In this document: positions 33,680-43,865 of the stretch, in pieces | How the letters are laid out: every line of letters starts with the position of its first letter | Numbering within the stretch: position 1 is the first letter of the stretch | The notes under the pieces: model-generated | Told to the model about the DNA's origin: nothing | The model's database searches: none | What the model saw: only the letters and a program-made list of their open reading frames with translations | Made by a program: the position numbers and the translations under genes | Assembly: GCA_014655195.1 (NCBI GenBank) | Contig: BNBH01000001.1 | Location: 439,145 to 503,144 of the forward strand | Direction: 5' to 3' | Origin: Streptomyces cellulosae | GTDB taxonomy: Bacteria; Actinomycetota; Actinomycetes; Streptomycetales; Streptomycetaceae | DNA: 64,000 bases

Positions 33680-34557
33680 CCGTCCCGGCCCTCGAGGCGG
33701 ACGCGCTCGGCAAGCGCTTCGGCCGGCGTGCGTGGGCGCTGCGCGACTGTTCCTTCCGACTGCCCGCCGCACGCGTGTGCGCCGTCGTCGGCTCCAACGG
33801 CGCCGGCAAGTCCACGCTCCTCGCCCTCGCCGCCGGACTGCTCGCGCCCACCGAGGGCACGGTCCGCGTCCTCGGCGCCCACCCGGCCGCCGCCCGCCCC
33901 CGCGTCGGCTTCGTCGCCCAGGACAAGCCCCTGTACCCGCAGCTCACGGTCGCCGAGACGCTGCGCATGGGCGCCGATCTCAACCCCGGCCGCTGGGACG
34001 CGGACACCGCGCACCGGGCCGTGGCCGGCGGCGACCTGGACCCGGGCAGGCGGATCCGGGCCCTCTCCGGCGGCCAGCGCACCCGGGTCGCGCTCGCCCT
34101 CGCCCTGGGCAAGCGGCCCGAACTGCTGCTCCTGGACGAGCCGATGGCCGACCTCGACCCGCTCGCCCGGCACGAGCTGATGGGCCTGCTGATGGGTGAG
34201 GCCGCCGCCCACGGCACCACCGTGGTGATGTCCTCGCACGTCGTCGCCGAGCTGGAGGACTCCTGCGACCACCTGCTGCTGATCGGCGGCGGCCAGGTCC
34301 GGCTCTCCGGCGAGATCGACGACCTGCTGGCCGCCCACACCCGGGTGACCGCCCCCGCCGGGGCCGACCTCGCCCCGCACGAGGTCGTCGAGTCCCGCAC
34401 CACCGGCCGCCAGCTCAGCGCGGTGATCCGTCCGTCCGGCCCGCTCCCCGACGACTGGCGCACCCACACGCCGTCCCTCGAGGAACTCGTCCTGTCCTAC
34501 CTGCGCAACCCCACGGCCCCGGCCCCCGCGCCCGAGATTCTGGAGGCCGCCGTATGA
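33676..34557 (+). CDS. ABC exporter ATPase (YtrB-like)
   Basis: 293 aa. Walker A GSNGAGKST, Q-loop FVAQDKPLY, signature LSGGQRTR, Walker B LLLLDEPMADLDP, switch His SSHVVAE. The C-terminal part is an accessory domain with TGRQLSAVIRP. It powers the permease encoded next; coupling is by ATGA overlaps on both sides. Confidence 0.92.
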   Translation: MTVPALEADALGKRFGRRAWALRDCSFRLPAARVCAVVGSNGAGKSTLLALAAGLLAPTEGTVRVLGAHPAAARPRVGFVAQDKPLYPQLTVAETLRMGADLNPGRWDADTAHRAVAGGDLDPGRRIRALSGGQRTRVALALALGKRPELLLLDEPMADLDPLARHELMGLLMGEAAAHGTTVVMSSHVVAELEDSCDHLLLIGGGQVRLSGEIDDLLAAHTRVTAPAGADLAPHEVVESRTTGRQLSAVIRPSGPLPDDWRTHTPSLEELVLSYLRNPTAPAPAPEILEAAV

Positions 34558-35558
34558 CCGCCGCCCTCACCGCCCCGGCCGCGCCCGCCGCCCGCCCCGC
34601 CGGCGTCCCCCGCCAGTGGCGCTGGCTGGCCCGGCTGCACCGCTCGGCCCTGATCGGCGGCGGCGCGCTGGTGCTGCTCACCGCGGCGGCCCTGGTGTGG
34701 CTCGGCGGACCGCTCACCGACGCGTCCGCGGCGGCGTGGAAGGCGTACGACGCCTGCGGATTCACCCCGCGCTGCTCCTACGACCAGAGCGCCATCCTGC
34801 TCTACAAGGACGTCTACAACTACGTGACGTTCGCCGTGCTGGCCGTGCCGTTCCTGGTGGCCGCCTGGGCCGGGGGCGCGCTCGTGGGCCGCGAGACGGA
34901 GTCCGGCACGGCCAGCCTCGCCTGGACCCAGGGGGTCTCCCCGGCCCGCTGGCTGGCGTCCCGGCTGGTCCTCCCGGCCGTGCTCACGGTCGCCGGGACG
35001 GGTCTGCTGGCGGCACTGCACCGCTGGGCCTGGGAGACGGGCAGGGACCGCATCGACACGGCCAAGTTCTGGTACGACGCGGCCACCTTCCACGCCAACG
35101 GCATCGTCCCCGTGGGCCTGGCGCTGGCCGGTCTCGCGGCGGGCGCGCTGGCCGGGCTGGTGCTGCGCCGCGCGATGGCCGCGCTGGCCGCCGCAGCGGT
35201 CGCCGTCGGCGTGCTGTGGGGCGCCGTGCACGCGGCCCTGCCGTACCTCTGGCCGTCCGTGACCCGGGTCACCGCCCTGGACGAGGGACCGCTCGGGCGC
35301 GGCCTCCACGTCGGCGAAGGGGTGCTGACCGCCGGGGGCGGCCGGGCGGCGGCCCCGTGCCTCACCAGCCGGATGCAGGGCTGCCGCGACACCCTGGCCG
35401 ACATGGGCGCCACCGCCTTCTACCGCGACCTGCACCCCGCCTCGCACTACTGGCCGCTCCAGTTGGTCGCCACGGGCATCCTGCTCGCCGTCGCCGGCCT
35501 GCTGACGTACGCGGCCTTCCGTGTGCTGCGCCGCACGACCGGGACAACACGCGGCTGA
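34554..35558 (+). CDS. ABC exporter permease
   Basis: 334 aa, six predicted helices with loops outside. After TM1 a loop with three Cys (DACGFTPRCSYDQ) suggests a disulfide on the exterior; a second large loop before the last helix has CLTSRMQGCRD. The inner helices carry GRETESGTASLAWTQGVSPARW, an ABC-2 style coupling region. Last gene of the GntR-ATPase-permease operon, followed by a terminator. Confidence 0.85.
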   Translation: MTAALTAPAAPAARPAGVPRQWRWLARLHRSALIGGGALVLLTAAALVWLGGPLTDASAAAWKAYDACGFTPRCSYDQSAILLYKDVYNYVTFAVLAVPFLVAAWAGGALVGRETESGTASLAWTQGVSPARWLASRLVLPAVLTVAGTGLLAALHRWAWETGRDRIDTAKFWYDAATFHANGIVPVGLALAGLAAGALAGLVLRRAMAALAAAAVAVGVLWGAVHAALPYLWPSVTRVTALDEGPLGRGLHVGEGVLTAGGGRAAAPCLTSRMQGCRDTLADMGATAFYRDLHPASHYWPLQLVATGILLAVAGLLTYAAFRVLRRTTGTTRG

Positions 35559-35573
35559 CGCGTCCCCGTACCG

Positions 35574-35600
35574 GGGGGCGTGCCTGTGATGCACGCCCCC
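35574..35600 (+). terminator. Terminator of the YtrA-type ABC operon
   Basis: GGGGGCGTGC / GCACGCCCCC, 10-bp perfect stem with a 7-nt loop, followed by TCTTGT. Confidence 0.8.
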
Positions 35601-35825
35601 TCTTGTCGTGAACACCCCGCGGGCCACCGCCCGCTGCCCTGGACGTCATGTCGCCGTAACCACGGATTCAGACAGCCTTGCGACGCTCGGTGAATGCATC
35701 CCGCCGCGGCAGAGCCCTCACCCCGCCGGGTGAACGGGGGGTACGGGAGCGCCTCAGGGCCACCACCGCTCCCACCCGCGCTTTCCGACGAGCCCGTGAC
35801 GCCCTTCGCGCGGAAGAATGGGGTC

Positions 35826-38060
35826 ATGAGCCAGCCCAACACCCAGGCACAGGTCCAGCACTCGCAGCCCTCCGTGGGTTCCATCGCCGCGCACCGGCCG
35901 CACACCGTGGCCGGAACGGTGTCCGACCTGGAACCCGACATCGACGCCGACCTGGACGGCTACGAGGAGGCGCAGCCCGACGGCGCCGCCCCGCTGCCGC
36001 AGGGCCGTTTCCTCGACCGCGAGCGCAGCTGGCTGGCGTTCAACGAGCGGGTGCTCGAACTGGCCGAGGATCCCGAGACGCCGCTGCTGGAGCGGGCGAA
36101 CTTCCTCGCGATCTTCGCCAGCAACCTGGACGAGTTCTTCATGGTCCGGGTGGCGGGACTCAAGCGGCGCATAGCCACCGGCGTGGCCACCCGCTCCGCG
36201 TCCGGCCTCCAGCCGCGCGAGGTGCTGGAGATGATCTGGGCCCGCTCCCGGGAGCTCATGGCGCGGCACGCCGCCTGCTACCACGAGGACGTCGCCCCCG
36301 CCCTCGCGGAGGAGGGCATCCACCTGGTCCGCTGGAACGAGCTCACGGAGAAGGAGCAGGCCCGCCTCTTCACCCTGTTCCGGCACCAGATCTTCCCGGT
36401 GCTGACTCCGCTCGCGGTGGACCCGGCGCACCCCTTCCCGTACATCTCGGGGCTGTCGCTCAACCTGGCCGTGGTGGTGCGCAACCCGGTGACCGGGCAC
36501 AAGCACTTCGCCCGGGTGAAGGTGCCGCCGCTGCTGTCCCGCTTCCTGGAGTCCTCCCCCGGCCGCTACGTCCCGATCGAGGACGTCATCGCCGCGCACC
36601 TGGAGGAGCTGTTCCCGGGCATGGAGGTGCTGGAGCACCACGCCTTCCGGCTCACCCGCAACGAGGACCTGGAGGTCGAGGAGGACGACGCGGAGAACCT
36701 CCTCCAGGCCCTGGAGAAGGAGCTGATGCGGCGCCGCTTCGGGCCGCCCGTGCGCCTGGAGGTGGAGGAGTCCATCGATCGCGAGGTGCTGGACCTCCTC
36801 GTGCGCGAGCTGAAGATCTCCGAGGCCGAGGTGTACCCGCTGCCCGGCCCGCTCGACCTGACCGGTCTGTTCCGCATCCACAGCCTGGACCGGCCGGAGC
36901 TGAAGTACCCGAAGTTCGTCGCCGGCACCCACCGCGACCTGGCGGAGGTGGAGTCCGCCTCGGCGCCGGACATCTTCGCCGCGCTGCGCAACAAGGACGT
37001 GCTGCTGCACCACCCGTACGACTCCTTCTCCACCTCCGTGCAGGCCTTCCTGGAGCAGGCGGCGGCCGACCCGGACGTGCTGGCCATCAAGCAGACGCTG
37101 TACCGGACCTCCGGCGACTCACCGATAGTCGACGCGCTCATCGACGCCGCCGAGTCCGGCAAGCAGGTCCTCGTCCTGGTGGAGATCAAGGCCCGCTTCG
37201 ACGAGCACGCCAACATCAAGTGGGCGCGCAAGCTGGAGGAGGCCGGCTGCCACGTCGTCTACGGCCTGGTCGGCCTGAAGACCCACTGCAAGCTGTCGCT
37301 GGTGGTCCGTCAGGAGGGCGAGACGCTCCGGCGGTACAGCCACGTCGGCACCGGCAACTACCACCCGAAGACGGCCCGGCTGTACGAGGACCTCGGGCTG
37401 CTCACCGCGGACCCACAGGTCGGCGCGGACCTGTCCGACCTGTTCAACCGCCTCTCCGGCTACTCCCGGCGCGAGACCTACCGGCGGCTCCTCGTCGCCC
37501 CCAAGTCCCTGCGGGACGGGCTGATCTCACGGATCGACAAGGAGGCGCAGCACCACCGCGCGGGGCGGCCCGCGTACGTACGCATCAAGGTGAACTCGAT
37601 GGTCGACGAGGCCGTCATCGACGCCTGCTACCGGGCGTCGCAGGCGGGCGTGCCCGTCGACATCTGGGTGCGCGGCATCTGCGCGATCCGGCCCGGCGTG
37701 CCGGGGCTGTCGGAGAACGTGCGGGTACGGTCCATCCTCGGCCGCTTCCTCGAACACTCGCGGGTGTTCGCCTTCGGCAACGGCGGCGAGCCCGAGGTGT
37801 GGATCGGCAGCGCCGACATGATGCACCGCAACCTCGACCGGCGGATCGAGGCGCTGGTGCGGGTCACCGACCCGGCGCACCGGGCCGCCCTCAACCGGCT
37901 GCTGGAGACGGGGATGTCCGACACCACGGCGTCCTGGCACCTCGGCCCGGACGGCGAGTGGACCCGGCACTCCACGGACGCGGACGGCCAGCCCCTGCGG
38001 AACATCCAGGAGATGCTCATTGACGCCCGGAGGCGCCGGCGTGGCACAGCGGCACCCTGA
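35826..38060 (+). CDS. ppk: Polyphosphate kinase 1
   Basis: 744 aa from the ATG at 35826 (an in-frame start at 35694 would add a non-conserved Pro-rich tail). It makes and consumes polyphosphate with ATP/ADP. N domain [14 protein letters not shown], head domain, then two PLD-like C domains. Phospho-His candidates are H487 in [10 protein letters not shown] and H667 in [10 protein letters not shown], with [19 protein letters not shown] between. The 3' end overlaps the CHAD gene. Ppk affects antibiotic production and phosphate sensing in Streptomyces. Confidence 0.95.
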   Translation: MSQPNTQAQVQHSQPSVGSIAAHRPHTVAGTVSDLEPDIDADLDGYEEAQPDGAAPLPQGRFLDRERSWLAFNERVLELAEDPETPLLERANFLAIFASNLDEFFMVRVAGLKRRIATGVATRSASGLQPREVLEMIWARSRELMARHAACYHEDVAPALAEEGIHLVRWNELTEKEQARLFTLFRHQIFPVLTPLAVDPAHPFPYISGLSLNLAVVVRNPVTGHKHFARVKVPPLLSRFLESSPGRYVPIEDVIAAHLEELFPGMEVLEHHAFRLTRNEDLEVEEDDAENLLQALEKELMRRRFGPPVRLEVEESIDREVLDLLVRELKISEAEVYPLPGPLDLTGLFRIHSLDRPELKYPKFVAGTHRDLAEVESASAPDIFAALRNKDVLLHHPYDSFSTSVQAFLEQAAADPDVLAIKQTLYRTSGDSPIVDALIDAAESGKQVLVLVEIKARFDEHANIKWARKLEEAGCHVVYGLVGLKTHCKLSLVVRQEGETLRRYSHVGTGNYHPKTARLYEDLGLLTADPQVGADLSDLFNRLSGYSRRETYRRLLVAPKSLRDGLISRIDKEAQHHRAGRPAYVRIKVNSMVDEAVIDACYRASQAGVPVDIWVRGICAIRPGVPGLSENVRVRSILGRFLEHSRVFAFGNGGEPEVWIGSADMMHRNLDRRIEALVRVTDPAHRAALNRLLETGMSDTTASWHLGPDGEWTRHSTDADGQPLRNIQEMLIDARRRRRGTAAP

Positions 38061-39834
38061 TCCCGCGGACGTCCTGGCCCGCCATCTGCGGGCCAGGGCC
38101 ACCGAGTTCCTCCGCGCGCTGCGCCTGAACCGTGGCGCGGCGACGCCGGAGGACTCCGCGGAGGCGGCCCGCGCCCTGCGCCGCGCGGCCCGCCGCATCA
38201 GCGCGGCCCTCTACACCTTCCAGCCGGCCCTGGACCCCGCCTGGTCCCAGAGGCTGGGCCCGGAACTGGCCTGGGTCTCGGGCACCCTCTCCCAGGAAGA
38301 CGCCTGCACAACCCGCCTGCTCCGCCTCCAGCAAGCCCTCCACCACCTCTCGGGCCACACGCCCCCTTCACCCCGGCGTCCCGCACGCCGGACACCCGCC
38401 TCCGACGGAGCTCCGGCCCTCACGGGCACCTCCGCAGGCGGGCACACGGGCGCGCCCGGGGCAGGCCCGCTCAGCGTGGCCCTGATACCCGGCGGGCCCG
38501 CGTCCGCGGCGGGCAAGCCTTTGAGCCCCGCCGGGTCCCTCGAGACGGGCCCGCCGGACGACACCACCGCCCCCCGCACCCCCGAAGGGCCCGCCCCCAC
38601 GACGCACGACGACAACGAGCCTTCGCGCCCCCGGTCCCTCACAACAGGCCCGCCGGCCGACACCACCGCCCCCCGCACCCCCGAAGGGCCCGCCTCCGCC
38701 GCGGCACGCGACGGCGCAGCGGACGAGCCGCCCGCGCCGTCCGCCGAGGGATTCCGTGGGACGCCGGCCCCGGCACGCGGCCTCGGAGCACCCGTCACCG
38801 GCCCCGCGCGCACCGCGGCTCCAGCGGCAGACGGCCCGTCCTCGACCCGCGGCCTCGGTGTGCCGGCCACCCGGCCCGCACCGCGCGCCCCCGGTACACC
38901 CGCGCCGGCCGACGGCACCCCGCCGGACGTCCCCCGTCATGCCGACCCGGCGTCCGACGCGCAGTCCCCTGTTCGCGCCGTCCGCGCGACCGAAGCACTG
39001 CCCCGTGCGGCCCGCGCCGCGGCCGTGACCGCCACCGCCCAGGCCCCGGCCTCGGCCCCGGCCGACCGGCGTCCCGGGAGTGAGCCCGGTGCCGCCGGTG
39101 TCCGGCGCGCGGAGGGCGGCACGCGTGCCCCCGACCGTCCAGGGAGCGTTTCCGCGGCGGGCGGCCCGCGCCCGGGGAGCCGTGCCCGCACCGCCGAGCC
39201 ACGCCGCGACAGCGCACCTCTCGCCATCGGCGCCGCCAAAGCCTCCGCCCTGCTCGAGCGGCAGCTCACCCTTGCCCGGACGCGGGCGCACTCCGCCGCG
39301 CTGCAGGCGCTCGGGTCCGCGCGGTTCCATGCCGTCGTCGATCAGGTGGCCGTGCTGGCCAGTGAGGTGCCGTTGGTGAGCCGGGCCGGGGATCCCGATC
39401 TGCGGCCGTTCGCCGAGGCCGCGCGGGAGCGGCTCGTGGACGCCGTCGCCGCGCTGCCGCTGGTCACGGCGGGGAGTCCGTACAACGCGGAGGCGCTGGT
39501 GCACGGTCTGTCGCCGGACCCCGCCCCGCACCCGCAGGACGCCCCCTGGCACCAGGTGCGGCTGCTGCTGCGCCTGCACCGGTACGCGCAGGAGGTGCTG
39601 GACCCCGCCGCGGGCGACGACCCCCGGCTGCGCGCCGCGGGCCAGGCGCTCGACCGGCATCGCGACGCCGCCGAGGCCGCGGCCGCCGCCGCGCAGGCCG
39701 CCCGCACGCCGAGGATCGCCCCGGCGACGGCGTACGCGCTGGGCGTGCTCCACGCCGGCCAGCGGCATGAGGTGGAGGCGGCGCGGTACGCGTTCCAGCG
39801 TGCCTGGCAGCAGCCGCCCGCCGGCACACCGTAG
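38041..39834 (+). CDS. CHAD-domain polyphosphate-associated protein with long disordered insertion
   Basis: 597 aa from the GTG at 38041, which has CGGAGG eight bases upstream; it overlaps the end of ppk by 20 bp. Helices with many Arg/His ([30 protein letters not shown]) at the N terminus and more helices after residue 395 make up a CHAD domain, a basic polyphosphate-binding bundle. Residues about 110-390 are Pro/Ala/Thr-rich and disordered, with an approximate repeat of [12 protein letters not shown]. Ordinary CHAD proteins lack such an insert. Co-operonic with ppk. Confidence 0.8.
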   Translation: MAQRHPDPADVLARHLRARATEFLRALRLNRGAATPEDSAEAARALRRAARRISAALYTFQPALDPAWSQRLGPELAWVSGTLSQEDACTTRLLRLQQALHHLSGHTPPSPRRPARRTPASDGAPALTGTSAGGHTGAPGAGPLSVALIPGGPASAAGKPLSPAGSLETGPPDDTTAPRTPEGPAPTTHDDNEPSRPRSLTTGPPADTTAPRTPEGPASAAARDGAADEPPAPSAEGFRGTPAPARGLGAPVTGPARTAAPAADGPSSTRGLGVPATRPAPRAPGTPAPADGTPPDVPRHADPASDAQSPVRAVRATEALPRAARAAAVTATAQAPASAPADRRPGSEPGAAGVRRAEGGTRAPDRPGSVSAAGGPRPGSRARTAEPRRDSAPLAIGAAKASALLERQLTLARTRAHSAALQALGSARFHAVVDQVAVLASEVPLVSRAGDPDLRPFAEAARERLVDAVAALPLVTAGSPYNAEALVHGLSPDPAPHPQDAPWHQVRLLLRLHRYAQEVLDPAAGDDPRLRAAGQALDRHRDAAEAAAAAAQAARTPRIAPATAYALGVLHAGQRHEVEAARYAFQRAWQQPPAGTP

Positions 39835-39854
39835 AACGACACGGGGAGGCCCCG

Positions 39855-40274
39855 GTGCGCACCATCCCACCGATCGAGGCAGCCGGCTGCGTCCTGTGGC
39901 GCCGCTCGCCCGTCACCGGCGAGCTGGAGCTGTGCCTGGTCCACCGGCCCAAGTACGACGACTGGTCCTGGCCGAAGGGCAAGCTGAGGCGCGGCGAGGA
40001 CGCGCTCGCGGGCGCCCTGCGCGAGGTCGCCGAGGAGACCGGGTACACCGCCGTGCCGTCCGTCGAGCTGCCCAGCACCCGCTACCTCGCGCACGGCCGC
40101 CCCAAGCGGGTCCGCTACTGGGCGGCCGAGGCGGTCTCCGGCACGTTCACCCCGAACGAGGAGGTCGACCGCATCCTCTGGCTCCCCCCTGACGAGGCCC
40201 GCCGCCGCCTCACCTCGCCGATGGACGCGGGCCTGGTGGACGCCCTCCTCGCCACCCTCCGCCCGGCCCGCTGA
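39855..40274 (+). CDS. NUDIX hydrolase (MutT-like)
   Basis: 139 aa. The complete Nudix box G-x5-E-x7-R-E-x2-E-E-x-G is present from GKLRRGED to REVAEETGY (about residues 42-64). It hydrolyses a nucleoside diphosphate linked to another group, perhaps 8-oxo-dGTP or diadenosine polyphosphates. The preceding CHAD gene ends 20 bp upstream, so the set ppk-CHAD-nudix looks like one operon. Actinobacterial two-domain MutT1 has an extra phosphatase domain; this one does not. Confidence 0.92.
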   Translation: MRTIPPIEAAGCVLWRRSPVTGELELCLVHRPKYDDWSWPKGKLRRGEDALAGALREVAEETGYTAVPSVELPSTRYLAHGRPKRVRYWAAEAVSGTFTPNEEVDRILWLPPDEARRRLTSPMDAGLVDALLATLRPAR

Positions 40275-40313
40275 AAGCGCCCGCGCCGCCACCTCACCGC
40301 ACCGTCCTCAGGG

Positions 40314-40357
40314 GTTCACCCCTCGTTCATGTACGCCCTTCGGCCGCTTCACCTCTT
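40314..40357 (+). promoter_or_regulatory. PHO box of pstS (PhoP binding repeats)
   Basis: Four abutting 11-nt units: GTTCACCCCTC, GTTCATGTACG, CCCTTCGGCCG, CTTCACCTCTT. The first two and the last match the PhoP direct repeat GTTCACC. Positioned 140-180 bp upstream of the pstS start. Confidence 0.8.
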
Positions 40358-40390
40358 CTGCCTAATTTCGGCCTTACGCGGTGCGGACCG

Positions 40391-40426
40391 CCCGTACAGG
40401 AACCCGTACAGGAACCCTTACAGGAC
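40391..40426 (+). repeat. Three 12-bp direct repeats in the pstS leader region
   Basis: CCCGTACAGGAA, CCCGTACAGGAA and CCCTTACAGGAC stand head to tail with a 12-bp period, 70 bp before the pstS start. Similar ACAGGA repeats are recalled from other Streptomyces pstS promoters. They are probably a second regulator's sites. Confidence 0.7.
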
Positions 40427-40495
40427 GAGGCGCCCCGCCTCACCACACTTCGCACGCCGCCGAATTCAGGACGGCGGCCACTGGAAGGAACACAA

Positions 40496-41623
40496 GTGAA
40501 GCTTCAGCGCATGAACCGGCGGGCCCTCGCTCTCGGTGCTCTCGCCGTCACCGGCGCCCTGGCCCTCACGGCGTGCGGCTCCGACGACACCGGCAACGGC
40601 AACGGCGGCGACGCCTCCGCCACCGCGCAGGCCGGGAACATCGACTGCGGCGACGCCAAGGGCCAGCTCCAGGCGTCCGGCTCCTCCGCCCAGAAGAACG
40701 CCATCGACGCCTGGGTGAAGCAGTACACCGCGGCCTGCAAGGACGTGCAGATCAACTACAACCCGACCGGCTCGGGCGCGGGCATCACCGCGTTCACGCA
40801 GGGCCAGACGGCGTTCGCCGGCTCGGACTCCGCGCTCAAGCCCGACGAGGTCGAGGCGTCGAAGAAGGTGTGCACGGACGGCCAGGGCATCGACCTGCCC
40901 ATGGTCGGCGGCCCGATCGCGGTCGGCTTCAACGTCCCCGGCGTGGACACCCTCGCCCTGGACGCCCCGACCCTCGCGAAGATCTTCGACAACAAGATCA
41001 CCAAGTGGAACGACCCGGCGATCGCCAAGCTCAACCCCGACGCCGACCTCCCCGACCTGAAGATCCAGGCCTTCCACCGCTCCGACGAGTCCGGCACCAC
41101 GGACAACTTCACCAAGTACCTGAAGGCCGCCGCGCCCAAGGACTGGACGTACGAGCCGGGCAAGTCCTGGGAGGCCGAGGGCGGCCAGTCCGCGCAGGGC
41201 TCCTCCGGCGTCGCCCAGCAGGTGAAGCAGACCTCCGGCGCCATCTCGTACTTCGAGCTGTCCTACGCCTCGGACGGCATCAAGACCGTCGACATCAAGA
41301 CCGAGGCGACCCAGCCGGTGAAGGCGACCATCGAGAACGCCACCGCCGCCATCGGCGCCGCCAAGGTGGTCGGCACCGGCAAGGACCTCGCGCTGGAGCT
41401 GGACTACACCCCGTCCGCCGAGGGCGCGTACCCGATCGTCCTGGTGACGTACGAGATCGTCTGCGACAAGGGCAACAAGGCGGACACCCTGCCCGCCACC
41501 AAGTCCTTCCTGAACTACATGGCCTCCGAGGAGGGTCAGGGCCAGCTCGCCGAGGCGGGCTACGCCCCGATGCCGCAGGAGATCATCACCAAGGTCCGCG
41601 AGACGGTCTCGAGCCTCAGCTGA
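40496..41623 (+). CDS. pstS: Phosphate-binding lipoprotein PstS
   Basis: 375 aa. Lipoprotein signal with LTAC lipobox (Cys27), then a periplasmic-binding fold with the phosphate contacts ASGSSAQ, GSDSAL and DESGTTDNF. It captures inorganic phosphate for PstCAB. GTG start after GGAAGGAA. Controlled by the upstream PHO box. A hairpin follows its stop, which could keep pstCAB expression below that of pstS. Confidence 0.97.
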   Translation: MKLQRMNRRALALGALAVTGALALTACGSDDTGNGNGGDASATAQAGNIDCGDAKGQLQASGSSAQKNAIDAWVKQYTAACKDVQINYNPTGSGAGITAFTQGQTAFAGSDSALKPDEVEASKKVCTDGQGIDLPMVGGPIAVGFNVPGVDTLALDAPTLAKIFDNKITKWNDPAIAKLNPDADLPDLKIQAFHRSDESGTTDNFTKYLKAAAPKDWTYEPGKSWEAEGGQSAQGSSGVAQQVKQTSGAISYFELSYASDGIKTVDIKTEATQPVKATIENATAAIGAAKVVGTGKDLALELDYTPSAEGAYPIVLVTYEIVCDKGNKADTLPATKSFLNYMASEEGQGQLAEAGYAPMPQEIITKVRETVSSLS

Positions 41624-41630
41624 CCCGAGT

Positions 41631-41665
41631 GTGCGGCCCGCGCCCGATCCGGGGCCGGGCCGCAC
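41631..41665 (+). terminator. Hairpin between pstS and pstC (possible attenuator)
   Basis: GTGCGGCCCG pairs with CGGGCCGCAC over 15 nt, seven bases after the pstS stop. No T tract, so partial termination or mRNA 3'-end stabilisation is likely. Confidence 0.5.
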
Positions 41666-41759
41666 CGTCCGGTGCACCGCCCACAGGAGCCCCCAGGGTT
41701 CCGGACGGCTCCGACCGAGCCGCCCGGCCGCCCGACGGCTCCGCAGACCGGAGAACCCG

Positions 41760-42764
41760 ATGGACACCACCACGCAGAAACCCGCCGCACCGCCGGCGCC
41801 CGGCCCGGCCGCGCCCGTGGACAGCAGTGCCGCACGCGGCGTCACCCGCCCCGGCGACCGGATCTTCCTCGGGCTGTCCCGGGGGTCCGGCATCCTCGTC
41901 CTGGTGCTGATGGCCGCCATCGCGGCCTTCCTCACCTACCGCGCCTCGCTCGCGATATCCAAGGACGAGGCCAACTTCTTCACCACCTTCGAGTGGAACC
42001 CCAGCGGCCTCCCGCCGGAGTTCGGCATCGCCGTCCTGGCCTTCGGCACCGTCGTGTCGTCGGTCATCGCGATGGTCATCGCCGTGCCGGTCGCCGTCGC
42101 GATCGCCCTGTTCATCACGCACTACGCCCCGCGCCGCCTCGGCGGCCCCATCGGCTACGTGATCGACCTGCTCGCCGCCGTCCCGTCCATCGTCTACGGC
42201 CTGTGGGGCGCGCTCGTCCTGGTGCCGCACCTGGACGGCCTGTACGGCTGGCTCGACGACTACCTGGGCTGGACCGGGATCCTGGAGTGGAACGACGGCG
42301 CCCCGCGCTCGCTGTTCACCGTCGGCATCCTGCTGGCGGTGATGATCCTGCCGATCATCACCAACGTCAGCCGTGAGGTGTTCCGCCAGGTCCCGCGGAT
42401 GCACGAGGAGGCCGCCCTGGCCCTCGGAGCCACCCGCTGGGAGGTCATCCGCATGTCGGTGCTGCCGTTCGGCCGCTCCGGCGTGATCTCCGCGTCGATG
42501 CTGGGCCTCGGCCGCGCCCTCGGCGAGACGATGGCCGTCGCCATGGTGCTCTCCCCGAGCTTCACGATCAGCGCCAGCCTGCTCGACCCGGGCGGCGGCA
42601 CCTTCGCCCAGAACATCGCCAGCAAGTTCAACGAGGCCACCGAGATGGGCCGGGACGCGCTGATCGCCTCCGGTCTCGTGCTGTTCGTCATCACGCTGCT
42701 GGTCAACGGCGCGGCCCGGCTGATCATCGCCCGCCGCAAGGAGTACTCGGGGGCCAACGCATGA
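41760..42764 (+). CDS. pstC: Phosphate ABC transporter permease PstC
   Basis: 334 aa from the ATG at 41760 (GGAG upstream). Six helices; cytoplasmic coupling loop EEAALALGATRWEVIRMSVLPFGRSG is the EAA motif of binding-protein-dependent permeases. With PstA it forms the membrane channel for phosphate. The stop overlaps the pstA ATG. Confidence 0.95.
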   Translation: MDTTTQKPAAPPAPGPAAPVDSSAARGVTRPGDRIFLGLSRGSGILVLVLMAAIAAFLTYRASLAISKDEANFFTTFEWNPSGLPPEFGIAVLAFGTVVSSVIAMVIAVPVAVAIALFITHYAPRRLGGPIGYVIDLLAAVPSIVYGLWGALVLVPHLDGLYGWLDDYLGWTGILEWNDGAPRSLFTVGILLAVMILPIITNVSREVFRQVPRMHEEAALALGATRWEVIRMSVLPFGRSGVISASMLGLGRALGETMAVAMVLSPSFTISASLLDPGGGTFAQNIASKFNEATEMGRDALIASGLVLFVITLLVNGAARLIIARRKEYSGANA

Positions 42765-43819
42765 CCCACGCACTGCACGACACCCGCCCGTCCGGCTCGC
42801 TGCGCGGGGCGACCCTGCCGAAGTGGTTCCCCTGGGCCGTCGCCGGCGCCTCCGCCGCGCTCGGGTACGGGATCAGCGCCGCGGCCGGGCTGGAGAGCGA
42901 CATCCAGTGGGCGCTGATCGCGGCGCTGCTGTTCGTCGGCGGCTCGTTCGCCGTGTCCGCCAAGGTCGAGGGGCGCCGCCAGGCCCGGGACCGCACCGCG
43001 ACCAGCCTGGTGTGGGTGGCGTTCCTGCTGGCGGTGATCCCGCTCGCGTCGCTGACCTGGGAGACGGTCAAGCGGGGCATCGAGGTCCTCGACGGCTACT
43101 TCCTCACGCACTCCATGGGCGTGGTCGCCGACACCGAGCCGGGCGGCGGCATCTACCACGCCCTGCTGGGCACGCTGGAGCAGGTCGGCCTGGCCACCGC
43201 GATCTCCGTGCCGGTCGGCGTGCTCACCGCGATCTACCTGGTGGAGTACGGCCGGGGCCGGCTGGCGAAGGCCGTCACCTTCTTCGTCGACGTGATGACG
43301 GGCATCCCGTCCATCGTCGCGGGCCTGTTCGTCCTCAGCCTGTGGATCCTGATCCTCGGCATGGGCTACTCCGGCTTCGCCGGCTCCATGGCGCTGTCCA
43401 TCCTGATGATCCCGGTGGTGGTGCGCTCCACGGAGGAGATGCTCAAGCTCGTCCCGAACGAGCTGCGCGAGGCGTCCCTCGCCCTCGGTGTCCCCAAGTG
43501 GCGCACCATCCTCAAGGTGGTCCTGCCGACGTCCGTCGGCGGCATCACCACGGGCGTGATGCTCGCGATCGCCCGCATCACCGGCGAGACGGCCCCCGTG
43601 CTGCTCCTGGTGTGGGGCACGAACTTCATCAACGCCAACCCGTTCCAGGACCCGCAGGCCTCCCTGCCGATGTACATCTACCTGCAGTACACCAACGGCT
43701 CCGAGGCGGCGTACGACCGTGCCTGGGCGGCGGCCCTGACGCTCATCGCGTTCATCATGATCCTCAACCTGGCGGCCCGCGGCATCGCCCGCTGGAAGGC
43801 CCCGAAGACCGGTCGCTGA
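42761..43819 (+). CDS. pstA: Phosphate ABC transporter permease PstA
   Basis: 352 aa. Two N-terminal helices precede the six-helix permease core; the EAA loop reads [21 protein letters not shown]. Length is greater than E. coli PstA because of the N-terminal extension, as usual in actinobacteria. ATGA overlap with pstC. Confidence 0.95.
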   Translation: MTHALHDTRPSGSLRGATLPKWFPWAVAGASAALGYGISAAAGLESDIQWALIAALLFVGGSFAVSAKVEGRRQARDRTATSLVWVAFLLAVIPLASLTWETVKRGIEVLDGYFLTHSMGVVADTEPGGGIYHALLGTLEQVGLATAISVPVGVLTAIYLVEYGRGRLAKAVTFFVDVMTGIPSIVAGLFVLSLWILILGMGYSGFAGSMALSILMIPVVVRSTEEMLKLVPNELREASLALGVPKWRTILKVVLPTSVGGITTGVMLAIARITGETAPVLLLVWGTNFINANPFQDPQASLPMYIYLQYTNGSEAAYDRAWAAALTLIAFIMILNLAARGIARWKAPKTGR

Positions 43820-43865
43820 CCGGCTCACCCGCACAGTCGGCGACCCGAAAGAAGCAGTGATACCC

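Noticed and set aside
35689..35735. PHO box upstream of ppk
   Set aside because: GGTGAAT and GGTGAAC occur, but 40 bp apart and not in an 11-bp repeat series as at pstS.
38041..39834. CHAD gene as two genes split at the disordered region
   Set aside because: The frame is continuous with no internal stop or ribosome site, and helices on both sides are needed for one CHAD bundle.
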